A stretch of DNA of 64,000 nt, taken from NCBI RefSeq assembly GCF_002775205.1, contig NC_036450.1:26438288-26502287 (forward strand). Reading direction: 5' to 3'. The stretch comes from Xiphophorus maculatus. Lineage: Eukaryota > Chordata > Actinopteri > Cyprinodontiformes > Poeciliidae. Under the pieces are notes generated by a model. It was not told the DNA's origin, made no database searches, and saw nothing but the letters and a program-made list of their open reading frames with translations. The position numbers were made by a program, and so were the translations under genes. This document shows positions 52,060 to 63,689 of the stretch, in pieces (the first letter of the stretch is position 1; every line of letters starts with the position of its first letter).

Positions 52060-52345
52060 TGTCACTGCACTTCTAGTATCACTGGTGCTTTGCAGAAAGG
52101 AGGTTCTGGGTTCGAATCCCAGCCTGGGGTCTTTCAGCATGGAGTCCACATGTTCTCCCTGTGCAAGTGCTTCCTGGGTACTCTGGTTTCCGCCAACAGG
52201 AAACAGTCAAAAACATCCATGTATTACTTAGAATCTTTAAGCTTCCCTTAAGTGTGAGGTGCAGGGTTGCATTGCCCTGTGATGGACTGGCAACCTGTCC
52301 AGGGTGAACCCCGCCCTTGGCTCCTTGACTGCTGGATAGGCCCAT
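52060..52345 (+). mobile_element. tRNA-derived SINE, forward
   Basis: B box GGTTCGAATCC at 52109-52119, then CACATGTTCTCCCTGTGC and CCCTGTGATGGACTGGCAAC. The head before 52070 is decayed. Confidence 0.85.
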
Positions 52346-52674
52346 CAAGTTTTGCTTGTTGCCTTTTTTATTTTTTAGTTCTTTATCTATGTGTTGTCAC
52401 TTCCTGTGTACTGTCATTACGCCTCCTTGTGTTTGGTGGCTCAGTTCTGTGCAGGCTTCTCTCTCTTTGGGCCTCTTTAAACATGGCAAAGCAGGAGATT
52501 TTAGTTTAAATAATCTATAATCAATAGGAATATTGATCCCCTGTTGTTTCCCCTTTATATATTAAGGTTTAAAAAAAACCCAAAAGTGTAGCAACAAAGG
52601 TATGTTTGGGTCAATAAATGCACAGTAAACTGTAGCTGGTAACTGTAAAGTGGGTAAAACTACTGAGTAATAAT

Positions 52675-52789
<115 letters not shown>

Positions 52790-54105
52790 TGACAGTGATC
52801 TAAGCAGCTGCAGTCTGAGTGTCTGTAAGGCTGATAGTCTTATCACCGAGAGCTTTTAGCTGCCAGAAAGCCAGTGATGGAGCTCAGCTGAGGGTGTGTG
52901 TGCTCCATAATGGGACACACACTTACAAGAGACCAGCTGAATGTACAAAGTCAGGCAGGAAGGATGTTTCCCACAACATTACTGGGCCCAATCAACAACT
53001 ACAGCCCATCTATGAATATTGACCAAGCTTGGTGAAATCCTGTAATCCACCAAAAACACAGTCGCTTCATCTGTACATGTTTCATTTGTTTTCACAGCAT
53101 AAAAAGCTGAGAACTATTTATGTTTTAACTTTTAATTTGATTAGAACAAGGTTGTCTGCTTCAACTCTGCTAAAAGATGTCTGAGACCGAAATCTTTTCC
53201 TCTTTATAGTTCAAATAATATTTCAGTTCTGCTTCACAAATATCACATCAGTCACCATGTCTAAAAACATTTTTTAGATAATGTGCTCATCTAAAAACAA
53301 TCTAGATTGTGTTTAGATTTTAGAAGCAGATGAAATTTGAGACAATTAAATGCATATGATCTATAAATGAAAAATGAAATGAATCAATAGATGTGTTTTC
53401 AAGAACTCCTTGTGAGAAAGATTAGCAGATTTGATGATTCATTTTACTCAACTTTCAGTTCTCTTGACCTTAGTTTTCCAAGTTTTGAGTGAAAGCAAAT
53501 CAAGGTTAAAATTTTATAGTTATGAACAATTTCTTTATTTTGTTCTTTTAGCTCTCCTGGACTTTTCACATTTAATTAATAAACATTACAAAGCAGATTT
53601 ATGTGGAAATGGGATCGCTAACCATTTTTTAAAATCTGTAACCTGTCATTCCTTCCCCTAAAGTCTGAATTCAGAATGAATAGTTAAGCAAAGCTCCCAG
53701 TTTGATTAACCGGATGGATCCCGTTCCCCGCCGCCGCTGCTGCCTCAGCAGGTTCTGCGGGTTTGGTGAACAAATTCTGGAGATGTTCGAACCAGACAAA
53801 AGCCCATGTGAAGGCCTTCCCCTCACAATTAGATGCGATGTGCTGCTAAAGTGGCGTTTCAACAATCTAATTCAGTTTGTTCGGTCCACCTGATCCCCGA
53901 ACAGAACCCCGGGCGACGAGGCCCGGAATCTTCACCTGCACGAGCAAACAAGCCCCGTTCGGTTTGTTTTCCGGCGATAAACGACGGTAAAAAAGAGGCT
54001 CGTGGAGGATGCTGCGGGTCATGTGCGGGATGCGGGGATGCGGGAGACGAGAGGAGGAAGAACTGATGAAAGAACAGACGGAGAAGAGGCTGAAGACGAT
54101 CCTAC

Positions 54106-54320
54106 CTGGAAACAGCGGCCCGGAGATTCAGAGTGAAAACATCCAGCAGAGAAGCCGAGCCGCTCGGAGCGATGAAGGAGGAGAGGAGGAGGAGAGGAGG
54201 CTGTTTTCCTGTTGCTCTGTCGTGGGCCGGTCCACTATGTGCTGAAGGGGGGAAGAGAACAAGCAGCATTGCCCCCCAGTGGGCACGCGCTCCGTCCTCC
54301 TGCAGCTCGCGCACACTCAC
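54106..54320 (-). other. dmtn: Putative non-coding first exon of dmtn
   Basis: On the minus strand GC-rich sequence ends at GTTTCCAG with donor GTAGGA at 54105. It sits in a CpG-rich zone upstream of the dmtn ATG exon. Upper boundary and use are guesses. Confidence 0.4.
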
Positions 54321-55326
54321 CAGTCACAACACAAGCATGTTTACGTCACCAGGCTGCTGTCCCTGCGCGGGATGTCCTGAGACGGGACGAGCCCATCGTA
54401 CAGCAGCGAGGCGACAAATAGCGGGGCTCTATGGAAAGCCACTTCTGCCATAAGTCTGGCTAAAAAGGTCACATAACAAAACTCATGTCACCATTCCATG
54501 ACGCCTTACATAGCAGCGTTCAACGACCTGATATTTAGTAAAAGTGGCACTTTTGACTTTTGAAGTACCTAGCTTGCCAGTTTCCTTTATTAGGAGCTAT
54601 GGCATAGCTTCAGGGGAGTGGTGGGATGGTTCATTCCTGAACATTTGCTGAATTGGCAAGAATTATGCCAACTTAGACTTCTGTCAAGTCAAAGTGAGGT
54701 TTAATTGGACCCAGATGCATCAAGTTGATGTAGAAGTATTTAAGAAAAAAATAGTGAGAATTTTATTATATATATATAATTCTCACTCATTGAGAATTAT
54801 GAGTGAGAATAAGTTGTATATACTGGGGAGCTTGATTACTGAACAAGGAGCGGATGATTGATTAGACACAAGTTGCAATTTAATTTCCATTTGGAATAAA
54901 TAAAGTATTTTTGAACTGAATTTGAGGTGTGAGGGGAGAGCAGAGGGCATTTTGAGGAGAGAAAGAGGAAAAATGGCATAGGGGGCGAGGGAGAGAGAGT
55001 AAACGCAAGAGAAGAAGAAGGCCTGTGACGACACGAAGTGTCATAGTTTAACACAAAGGCTTAAAACGTTCAGATGACTCACTCTGTGCTCAAGTGAAGA
55101 ATTGATCACTCCAGTAACTGGAATTTTAAATAGTCTTTTAACAGGACTACTTGTGGCAGCTTGATGAAGACTATATAACACTATATATATACTATATTAA
55201 ATATATAGATTATAACACAAAATATTACACTGTCCTAATTTTCAGACAGTGTTTTACAACTCCGGTTTTAGCACGACGCATGGAGTGATACGTCTAGCCA
55301 TATAGACGATCTTTGTTTGGAATAAG
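54321..55326. promoter_or_regulatory. Divergent interval between dmtn and pbdc1
   Basis: About 1 kb separating two outward-facing first exons. The dmtn side is CpG-rich to about 54420, the middle is AT-rich with a compound hairpin at 54753-54810, and GC rises again before the pbdc1 ATG. No core promoter element was identified. Confidence 0.45.
54753..54810. repeat. Overlapping inverted repeats
   Basis: AGTGAGAATT (54753-54762) pairs with 54778-54787. ATTCTCACTCAT (54779-54790) also pairs exactly with 54799-54810, so the middle arm can form either of two hairpins. Confidence 0.75.
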
Positions 55327-55356
55327 ATGGCGTCGCATGAGGGACTAGCAGCTCTG
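55327..55356 (+). CDS. pbdc1: pbdc1 exon 1 (residues 1-10)
   Basis: Encodes MASHEGLAAL, donor GTAGGA, phase 0. Short first exon, inferred from position, Kozak context and splice phase. Confidence 0.78.
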
Positions 55357-56277
55357 GTAGGACTTTAATAAAAAAAACTGTTGTGTTTTCATGTACTGTG
55401 TGTGACGTGTCTGTCTGTGAGCTGGTCCTGGTCAGAGGACACGGAGTCCCTGTGTGGAAAAAACACAGTAGGGACCGAGTTTAAGCGAAGAACCGCGAGA
55501 ATTAGCGAAAACACGTGTGGAGACTGAGGAGCAGACAAACAGTGATGTGTGAGGAACTGCATGTCCAGATTCAGAGGACGTTTACTCTGAAGCTGGGAGC
55601 TTTCTGATCACAGGTCCAACATTTCAGTGTTCTGGTCTTCATAATGGTTTCATGGTGGTTCTCAGATGGTTTTCCAACTGGTTTCATGGTGGCGTTTTTG
55701 GCAAAATTGGGAGAGAGCCCACTTCTTCAGATGAGCAGCAGTCCCACGTAGAGGCTCCCACCAGTGTTCCCCTCTTCTTCTCTGGTAAAATATTTTTCCA
55801 GCTGTCCCAAGCAGTCCAAAGGGGGATACTCAGATAGACATGTAATCTCAGCACTCCCATATCTGTTTTTGTTGTTTCTTATTTGATTTACTTTTATTGG
55901 AGCCTTGCAGTGACATTTCGCTCAATACGTACATTGTAAATATGCAGTTAAATGACAACAAAGCCCCATGTTCTACACATTCCACCACATATGCTGTTAG
56001 ACTGCTGGCAGCGTTAGACAAGCTCTGCACTGGTGGCAGCACGATTCAGTTAAAGTTCCTGATGGTCCAGGAAACACACACACACAGAATCACAACTACT
56101 GCAACACACACTCTGATTCTTCTCCGGCTGCTGCATCCGTCTTAACAGCAGTGTGTGTGTGGGTGTGTGTGTGTTTGTTTCCAGGGAGTGGAGGGAGCCT
56201 CGGCGGCTGCACACGCTCTGTCTCTGCCGGCAGAAGCTTACGGAAATGACGTGAGTGTCTTCCGTGACATCCAGACT

Positions 56278-56351
<74 letters not shown>

Positions 56352-57168
56352 AAACACTGATCCACCTTTCTTCTCTTTCAGCCCCGACTTGAAGCCATGT
56401 GGGCGATGAAGGCCTACAACCACGCAGAGGTCTACTTCAACGTAACGATCCGACTGCCCCGCTAAGAACCGATCACACCGCGGCGTTCCCTTCCAGATTC
56501 CGACATTTTCTCCTTTTCTTTCAGCTCATCTCATCCGTCGATCCCAAGTTCCTGAAGCTGACGAAGGTGGACGACCAGATCTACTTGAGTTTCAGAGAAA
56601 CCTTCAAAGACCTGGATGTGAAGCGGCTGAAAGAGGAGGACCTGAAGTCAGACGAGGCCAAGCAGGTCAGTTTGGTTCTGCTGCAGCGGAATGTTCCAGA
56701 GGATTCCAGCATCCTCAGTCATATCGAAGACATTCTATAAAAAAAAAAAAAAAAAAAGGCTCCAGGGATCATAACATCTGCAGTGAAACAAGAAATATTA
56801 ATCTAAAGTGAATAATAACTGTTGATGAGATTTGCATGATTGATTTTTCTTGTTGATCCAACCGATGAATATGAACGTCGTCCCAGACCTGGCGCCCCTT
56901 CTGCAATCAGTTTGAGGGAATCGTGGAGGACTTCAACTACGGCACCCTGCTGCGTCTGGACTGTGAGAAGGACTACAGCGAGGACAACACCATATTTGGT
57001 GAGTTGGGAGTGTCTCACTGGACCAAATGGTGTCTCTCAGGGCAGAAAGTGAATGTCGGGTTTTTGGTGATTTCAGCCACCAGAGTCCAGTTCTTTGCTG
57101 TGGAGATCGCCCGAAACAGAGAAGGCCACAACGACACGGTGTTCACATCCAAACGGGCAAAGAGCTAG
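55327..57168 (+). CDS. pbdc1: PBDC1, polysaccharide-biosynthesis-domain protein (6 exons, 166 aa)
   Basis: Small conserved eukaryotic protein of the PBDC1 (human CXorf26, yeast YPL225W) family. Family reports link it to translation-associated chaperoning, and despite its name no role in polysaccharide synthesis is established. Six exons join in frame for 501 nt. Recognised blocks: AHALSLPAEAYGND (about 19-32), WAMKAYNHAEVYFNLISSVD (about 39-58), KFLKLTKVDDQIY (about 60-72), WRPFCNQFEGIVEDFNYGTL (about 101-120), DNTIF (about 132-136), RVQFFAVEIARNREGHND (about 139-156). Human PBDC1 is 233 aa because of a long Glu/Lys-rich tail; here the protein stops soon after the core with TSKRAKS. The start has an ideal context (A at -3, G at +4). 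Confidence 0.93.
55357..56184 (+). other. pbdc1: pbdc1 intron 1
   Basis: 0.8 kb without recognised elements apart from short CA/TG stretches before exon 2. Confidence 0.5.
56185..56250 (+). CDS. pbdc1: pbdc1 exon 2 (residues 11-32)
   Basis: Encodes GVEGASAAAHALSLPAEAYG and ND; acceptor ttccag, donor GTGAGT. Confidence 0.92.
56279..56349 (+). repeat. (TG)n microsatellite in pbdc1 intron 2
   Basis: 71 bases of TG filling more than half of a 131-base intron. Confidence 0.96.
56382..56441 (+). CDS. pbdc1: pbdc1 exon 3 (residues 33-52)
   Basis: Encodes PRLEAMWAMKAYNHAEVYFN; acceptor ctttcag, donor GTAACG. Confidence 0.92.
56525..56665 (+). CDS. pbdc1: pbdc1 exon 4 (residues 53-99)
   Basis: Encodes LISSVDPKFLKLTKVDDQIY and the charged helix to SDEAKQ; acceptor ctttcag after an 83-base intron, donor GTCAGT. 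Confidence 0.95.
56887..56998 (+). CDS. pbdc1: pbdc1 exon 5 (residues 100-136)
   Basis: Encodes TWRPFCNQFEGIVEDFNYGT and LLRLDCEKDYSEDNTIF; acceptor tcccag, donor GTGAGT in phase 1. Confidence 0.95.
57077..57168 (+). CDS. pbdc1: pbdc1 exon 6 (residues 137-166) and stop
   Basis: Encodes ATRVQFFAVEIARNREGHND then TVFTSKRAKS and TAG at 57166-57168. Acceptor tttcag. Confidence 0.93.
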
Positions 57169-57360
57169 CCTCCAGTTCAACCAGCAAACACCAGTACGGA
57201 CTCGTCTCACCCCGCTCGCCCTCATCAGATGAACTGCAGGCGCTGAGCAGACATCGCATGTTGTCAGTCGGCTCAGGGCTGTTTGCCATCCAGCTTTTTT
57301 ATATTCCCTCTTAAGATTTATCCAGCGTTGGTGGTAATTGGAATAAATAAGAAGAGAACC
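57169..57360 (+). terminator. pbdc1: pbdc1 3'UTR and poly(A) signal
   Basis: A short UTR with AATAAA at 57342-57347, suggesting cleavage near 57360. Confidence 0.6.
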
Positions 57361-58834
57361 ACAGAGTGTCCAGTCTGATGTTTGTAGTTCCAGAAGGAAA
57401 GATGGAAGAAATCAGCAGAATGAACCGACTAAGCTGCTGAGGAAAAGATTTCACATTAGCTGATGTTGCTAATGGTTAGCGTCTAACAGGAGATTCTGCA
57501 GCATCCGCTGTACAACAACCAAATAGTGACCTCCCATTGGCCATCAGATTGCTCAACCCCAATAATCACCCCACTAAGACTGTTTCAAAATGCAGTTTTA
57601 TATAGATGTATGTTTATTTTATTCATTTTTTGTCTTACCTGCACCAGATTTGTAAATCTATAGGCCCACTTATAGATTTTAAGTATTTTTTCTGTACTCT
57701 GGTACGCAAGCATTTTGTTGCCAAATTCACTATTGTGTCTTTGTGCAATGACAAAGTCTAAACACACAATCTTATAAGATGGAATGTATAGGAGATTGTT
57801 TTAAGTAAATTGCTTAATGTTGATGAAAATGTGGAAGTTCCGCTGAAAAATTATTTCACTTATGACAAATTCTTTTCCCCATAAGTAGAACTAGTACTTT
57901 TTAAAAGAACAAACTGCACCTCAGAAAGTGGCAAAATTACCTTTTTATCTCCAAAATAATTAACACTTAATCATTTATTTCAACATTATTTGATTTATTT
58001 TAATTTGCGGATTAGGCCTGTTGAAATCGAGCTCAATGGGAGAATTTGCAGACGGAGCACTGATGAGAATCAGGTTGAATTGTAGGAAGGCCCTGGCTGG
58101 TTAAGTCTTTTTACACTGAATACGATCAGGTAACTAATTTTAATCAGTTGCTCCAGCTGTGATCCAGCTAGCTACAGGTTTTTTGTTAAACAACCAAAGT
58201 GTCTGTTTCCAACCTGGTGCTGTACTTTAGAACAGTGTTTTTCAAAGTGGGGGCCGTGGTCCCCTGGGGGCCCTCAGAATGTTGGAGAGAAGATGTGAAA
58301 AAAAATAAAGTATAAAAATTTACTCCTTTTTTTGTCTAATAAATTTTTATTGTTTTAATCATAAGATGTATTCTGTTTTTCAATCATAATTAGCTGCCAG
58401 CCAAATAGCATAGTTTGCACATTTACGACAAGAAAGTCAGAAGGAATCGACTGCTGAAAAAAAAACAAAAACTTGTGCCCCCACCAGGCTAAGCATTGCT
58501 TATTTATTAAAATTGTTTTTTTAAATGTTTGCATTTTTAAGTCTTTATAGTTGGTGTTCAGGTGTTACTCTTCCAATCTTTCAATAACACATGATCATCA
58601 AGTGATATTTTCTAATTTCCTGTCAATTTGAAACATTTTTTAAACTCAAAAACACGACGGGCCGCTGCAGGAGTGACTGCCCTGCCACCCAACCACCTTG
58701 CTTAGCAAGTCTTTTGGGGGGGAAACGTTGGTGTTGGGGAAAGAAAAACTTTGGAGTTCTGAACCAGCAGAGGATCAGAGTGAAGATCCAGAGGAACAAA
58801 CCCACATTCAGCAGTGTTGTAAAAATCAATGAGG
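57361..58834. other. Intergenic gap between convergent pbdc1 and xpo7
   Basis: About 1.5 kb. Near 58235-58290 it has TTTTTCAAAGTGGGGGCC and CCCTGGGGGCCC, typical of a dispersed fish repeat. No gene was seen. Confidence 0.5.
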
Positions 58835-58840
58835 TTTATT
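58835..58840 (-). terminator. xpo7: Candidate poly(A) signal of xpo7
   Basis: TTTATT on plus reads AATAAA on minus, followed downstream by GT/T-rich sense sequence. It would give a 3'UTR of about 2 kb. Confidence 0.5.
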
Positions 58841-60883
58841 TGCAGTCACAATGCTTACACTATATGTAGCAGACATCCAAACAACTCAAACAGCTATTCA
58901 CTCTATGGACCCAACACATTCAAATCAGGGACACAAACCAAACTTAGGAACATCCGTGAGTGCTGACATGGTTAGAGATGAGCTAGTTGTCACAAACAGT
59001 TAGCAGCAACATCGTACAGAGTAACACACGTTGCTAAGAGACGCCTTTACACTGTCCCGACTTCTACTGAGGTTCTTCAGGCTGAGCTGGTCTCCATGTC
59101 GCCACGCTGGCCTCCCCTTCTGATTATTCAGAGTCTGTCTTCAGACACACACACACACACACACACCTTGGCCATTTGAGCTCTACCGCAGTTCACCAAG
59201 TGACAACACACACACCAGGCAACAGAGAGCCACACCACTCCACACACACACACACACCCACACCCACACACACACCAAAAGGACTTCACTGCAGGACCCA
59301 AATGGGGGTCCGAGGAATCCAGAGTGTAAACAAAATGGTGGATACTGCACCGAGCCTGCCAGAGGGGGAAACGGAGCTGCGACCATGTTGCTTACACGTC
59401 GTCAAGCAGCAGGTGTGTGTGTGACGCCTGCAGGACCGTCAGGCTTTAAAGGAAAAATCTGCTGGAGGGCGGGGGTTGTTTTTCTGTTTGGGGTTTCTTT
59501 CTTATCAGCTGCGACACTCAGACTCCCGACTCTACGGCGTTCAGGCAGGACAGCAGAAACACTGCAGAGCAATTTGGTTGGTGGTAGAAGACAGAGGGAA
59601 GAAAGAAACACTGAGCAGATGTTTCACTGCAGCCGGAAAGCAAAGCAGCAGTGAGGAATGATGCACAAATGCTTCTTTAACTCCTTCAGAAAAAAACTCC
59701 ATAATGTTTAAAACTACAGCAGAGGAATGGTCCGCCTCCAATCTCATGCTTATTAATACTCACTCTGGATTCTTTAGGTTTTATTGATTATTTTTGTTTT
59801 AGATTACAGATAACTTCCATATTTGGTCTCTGTTAAATGAATAACTCTTAAAGACTGCTTTTCTTATGATCAAAACGGATGAGAAACTAGCATGAGTGAA
59901 ACCCTTGGAGAAAACAGAGAGAAGTGTCAGAGTGGGACCACATCAGAACCACTTGACGTTTAATTACCTCACTGATGAAGAGATTTGGTGAAACCCAGCC
60001 AGAACACTGGCTGCGTATTAATATTTCGTTGTGGGGAAAGCCAGAAGTCAGTTAGTGTCACGTTCCAAAACTAAGAAGAAGAACCGAGGAGCAGCAAACC
60101 CACGCGGGAGATTTCTCTGCTTCCTCCTGCTGGATAACGTTTAGGAGCCATGTTGAAAGGTTGGACTAAATAAAAACAGCAGAATGTTCCTTTAAGAGCT
60201 GCCTCCCTGCTGCTGCACAACTATTTACATCACTTCAAACAGAGACTGAGAAAAATGTACAGCATGGTGCTCTGACTCCCTTTCTGTTAGTGTGTGTACC
60301 TCTGCCCCCCTCATCCCCCACGCAGACGGACAGTTTGCACTAACTCACTACACTGTAAAAAGCTCAATCACACGTGGGTTCAATCCTCAGCTCATCATCT
60401 GGTTTAAATTCAATCATTATAAACATTGTTCAAAATGTTACGAAAAAAAATGTACACTTGGTTTGTTTTTTTTCTTTTTCTGTGTGTTTTCTATACAAGG
60501 CAGGCAGAAGCGGGTTACTACGGTTACCGGTGTTCGTCCTCTGCGGTCCCGTTTCCTCCGTTTCTCAGCCACAGCACTCTCGCCTTCCTCTGTCAGTGAT
60601 TTAGAGTGCCAAGACGTGCCAAGACATGCAACCCCCCCCTCCCCCTCCACCAGGTGAGTCAGACCAACACGGACTGGCTTTAAAATAGATCTGTATATAT
60701 TTATATATGCTTATATCAAAAAGAAGGCGGGAAACTTTAGCCGATGTGGTGTCGGGGTGAGAAGATGTTCCCTTAGGCATCCCGGCCCAGGGAGGAGGCT
60801 GGGGGAGGTGGGGGGGGGGACGCAGGGTGGGGGTCTGGGGGGCGCCCGCTCTGCAGCTGGGTGAGGCTCTGCCGTGTGGAATG
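58835..60883 (-). other. xpo7: xpo7 3'UTR
   Basis: Extends from the xpo7 stop to the candidate poly(A) signal. Contains CA tracts around 59146-59275 and a G-rich run near 60795-60842. The boundary is inferred from the signal only. Confidence 0.5.
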
Positions 60884-60977
60884 TCAGCTCATCATGTCGT
60901 TGCTGTTGACGCCGTACGTCGAGTTCTTCATGCTGTCATTGACTTCCCTCCTGAACACGGACAGGTTCTGTGTGAAC
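60884..60977 (-). CDS. xpo7: xpo7 last exon
   Basis: Encodes [20 protein letters not shown] then [10 protein letters not shown] and TGA (60886-60884). Acceptor gtgcag sits against a TG tract in sense. Confidence 0.95.
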
Positions 60978-60980
60978 CTG

Positions 60981-61011
<31 letters not shown>

Positions 61012-62709
61012 AGCTTTAAACTTCAACCATCACAGATCAAAGACTCAGACGGTTTTACAAGAGTACGACTTTAAAAACACATCCTGCAAAAGGAGAGCAG
61101 AGGGACAGGTGGACGGGCATAAATAAAGCCCCACTAGGCTGAGAGGTTCTATTAGTACCAGGACATACTGGGCACACTTAAAGGGGCGGTGCTATGTGTT
61201 TTTTCAGTCACATACTGTCATGTTATAGCAGTCAAGTAACTATATTAACTTCATTCAGTTGTTATGAAAATACTTTATATATCAAAGATGACTGAAATAA
61301 AATTTTATTTTGATATTTACAGTCTTGAAATTGGGCTTCTGTCTCTTTAAAATCTCCTGCTCTTTCTGAGACTCTACCCTCAGCAAGTCATCACAACATG
61401 GCTCCTCTATTAACCCTTTCACAACGTTTTTACCAGCGTTGCACTGAGAAGAAGCTCCTATAATGAGCTCAGCAGATCCACAGTTCCACCAGGTGTTTGC
61501 TAATTGCTGCTGGCTAGTCTGAAGGAGCCGGATGGGGGAGGACTGCTCTGTGAGGGGGAAGCTTGGAAACTACAGCTTTGAGGAGTAGCTACATCTCAAA
61601 AGCGGCACTAGGTCCACCCAGGAGTCTTGCTCATTTGAAAGATTGCCATGGAGATTAAAGGATTTCTCAAACATGCATGGAATAATCAAGACAGGTATGT
61701 GTTTGATGAGTGAATTACATTATAAAATGATGAAAAGCTCAGAAAAGTTGATTTTAAGCAATACTGCCCTTTAAAGCATTTAAACTTCAACGTGACTCTG
61801 ACTACTCTGCCGTAGCTAGGCAACATGGCCATAAACAGGGTCACTTCTCACCTACAGTTACTGTGGGATTTGTAGTTTAACCACTAGAAGGGACCCCGGC
61901 CCTCAGGAAGACAGACAGACAACCTGAAACCCGACCCACCTGTCTCGATTCTTTGTTAGAAGGTTTCGCTCTATTCCCTCCATCAAGTTCTCAAAGCATA
62001 AGTGCATGGCCTGCTGCTTCTCAGGAGGCTGGCTGCTGACGATGCTGTTCCTCAGGTCAGCGAAATACTGCAGGACACACAAACACACACACCCGTTGAA
62101 ACACACTTCCTAAAGACAGCAGCAGGTGAGAGCAGAGGGAGGAGCTCACCTTCTCATTGAGCAGGATAAGGCCCAGCAGTGGCCTGGACATGGACCACTG
62201 ATTCCTGCAGTCCTCGAAGATGATGATGTTCAACACGGTGGACAGCATCTGCAGGACGACACAGAGACGGTCGGTCTGAGCGGACGCAGCGCGCCGCCAC
62301 GGGAAGCTGCGAGCTGATTGGTCTGACCTGCTGGATCATCTCTGGGTGCTGCTGCATGATGTGCAGGAAGCGGTCGTCTGTTGCCATGGGAGCAGGCCTC
62401 TTCTTGGTGGAGCGTGACAGCTGCTTGAACAGGTAGGTGACTATGTGGTCCAAACTGGAGCAGCAGCCGGTGCACACCATCGTATCTGAGAACAGACACA
62501 CAGAGAGAGAGAGGTGAAAACCCAGATCGGACCGTGGTCCCGGTCAGACCAGACTGCCGCCGGGCCTCACCCAGCGCCGTGAGGCCTTCTGATATCGATG
62601 ACAGGATGTACATGACGACGTGCGGCTCTAAACTGGCGATGAAGTTCATGTGGTCCTGAGTCAGAACCTCCAGCAGAGAGTAGAAGGACTGGCTGAGCTT
62701 CGGGTAATC
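60884..62709 (-). CDS. xpo7: Exportin-7, C-terminal five exons (205 aa, partial)
   Basis: RanGTP-dependent nuclear transport receptor of the importin-beta superfamily, built of HEAT repeats. Only the C-terminal end is in the window; human XPO7 is 1087 aa. Recognised stretches: [96 protein letters not shown], and the end [13 protein letters not shown]. The close paralogue RANBP17 is possible, but the C terminus is the XPO7 form as I recall it. The linker [12 protein letters not shown] is the most divergent part. Upstream exons must lie beyond 64000. Confidence 0.95.
60981..61007 (+). repeat. (CA)n microsatellite
   Basis: TG on the xpo7 sense strand, directly before the acceptor of the last exon. 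Confidence 0.92.
61178..61774 (+). mobile_element. TTAA-flanked non-autonomous DNA transposon, copy 3
   Basis: 597 bp bounded by TTAA at 61178-61181 and 61771-61774. The left end AGGGGCGGTGCTATG is matched by the complement of AGCAATACTGCCCT. The body matches 17828-18421 throughout (for example CCACCAGGTGTTTGCTAATT, GATTAAAGGATTTCTCAAAC). Confidence 0.82.
61940..62067 (-). CDS. xpo7: xpo7 exon (penultimate)
   Basis: Encodes [20 protein letters not shown] and [22 protein letters not shown]. Acceptor cctgcag, donor GTGGGT in phase 2. Confidence 0.95.
62150..62248 (-). CDS. xpo7: xpo7 exon
   Basis: Encodes [20 protein letters not shown] and [13 protein letters not shown], phase 0 at both ends. 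Donor GTGAGC. Confidence 0.95.
62328..62485 (-). CDS. xpo7: xpo7 exon
   Basis: Encodes [20 protein letters not shown], a variable basic linker, and [16 protein letters not shown]. Acceptor tctcag, donor GTCAGA. Confidence 0.95.
62571..62709 (-). CDS. xpo7: xpo7 exon, most upstream one in the window
   Basis: Encodes [20 protein letters not shown] and [20 protein letters not shown] to EGLTAL. Acceptor ctgcag, donor GTGAGG in phase 1. Confidence 0.95.
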
Positions 62710-63369
62710 CTGCAGAGATAGACAACACACACACACACATACTTCCTGCTTTCACTGCTGGACACTGATCAGAAAATCTACATCCACCTGCTGGTTTCCT
62801 CCACACGTCTCAGTCCTTCTAAACTATCAAATATCAGCATCCAATAACTTTCATCAGACCATCTGCAGGTAAACCTAAGACTTTTTAAGACCTCTTTGGC
62901 TGACACGTTGAATGAAATGGAACACAAAAAAACCTATAAGTATTGTTTTTTGGCTGTGATGCCTCCCAGACGTCTACAACCCATAAAGCTTAGCTTAAAA
63001 CTGTTACGCCATAGAAAGCACCTAGCATCTTATGGGTTAGCAACAGAAGTGGGCAAGTGGCAAAAATGAACGTCGTCCATCCAACTGGACCCAAGATAGA
63101 CACAGAAATGTTAGTCAGCAAGGGTCTGTTAGCAGCTAGTTAGTGGTAGGCTTAGCTGCCTGGAGTCAGAGAACAACGATGTCACCAGGCGACTCAAACT
63201 TTGGCTTGACCAAAAATCCCACCAGAAAAATTGTGACGTGAGATTCAACAGTCCTGCCACCACAAAGTTTAAGAGCTGTTATTAATGAGTTTAAGGCCAG
63301 CTTACAAAAAAAGAAGAAAATCATTTAAGACTTTTTAAGGCTGGGTGGACACACTGGTCCCAATAACAC

Positions 63370-63665
63370 ATTTTACTGGACAATAAAATGTCCTACTAAT
63401 TGTCGCGATAAAATTGTTGTTTTGAGACAATTTTTAAGTAATTTATTGAAAACTGTGTGATAATGCAGGTTCACCCTATCAAACACCAATAAACTGTAAT
63501 TTTGTAAAGAACACTTAACACTAGAACTGGAAGATATTTTAAATATCCAAAATAAAACCATAAATAAAATGTTCCTTCCAAAAATATGAATCATCAGAAA
63601 AGAAATGATCAAACTAATTGTAATTTATCAAGCAATTAATTATTAGTTTATTGCAATATGTTTAT
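63370..63665 (-). repeat. Dispersed repeat, 'GGCTGTCGCAATAA' family, copy 3 (reverse)
   Basis: CAATAAAATGTCCTACTAAT and TTGTCGCGATAAA near the left end, ATTAGTTTATTGCAATATG near the right, parallel the inverted ends of the copy at 5568-5950. Confidence 0.4.
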
Positions 63666-63689
63666 GGGCAGGCATTAAATATAGGATCT

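Larger units (their letters stand above)
60978..61939 (-). other. xpo7: xpo7 last intron
   Basis: Holds a TG tract in sense (60981-61007) and the complete TTAA-flanked element 61178-61774. Confidence 0.75.
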
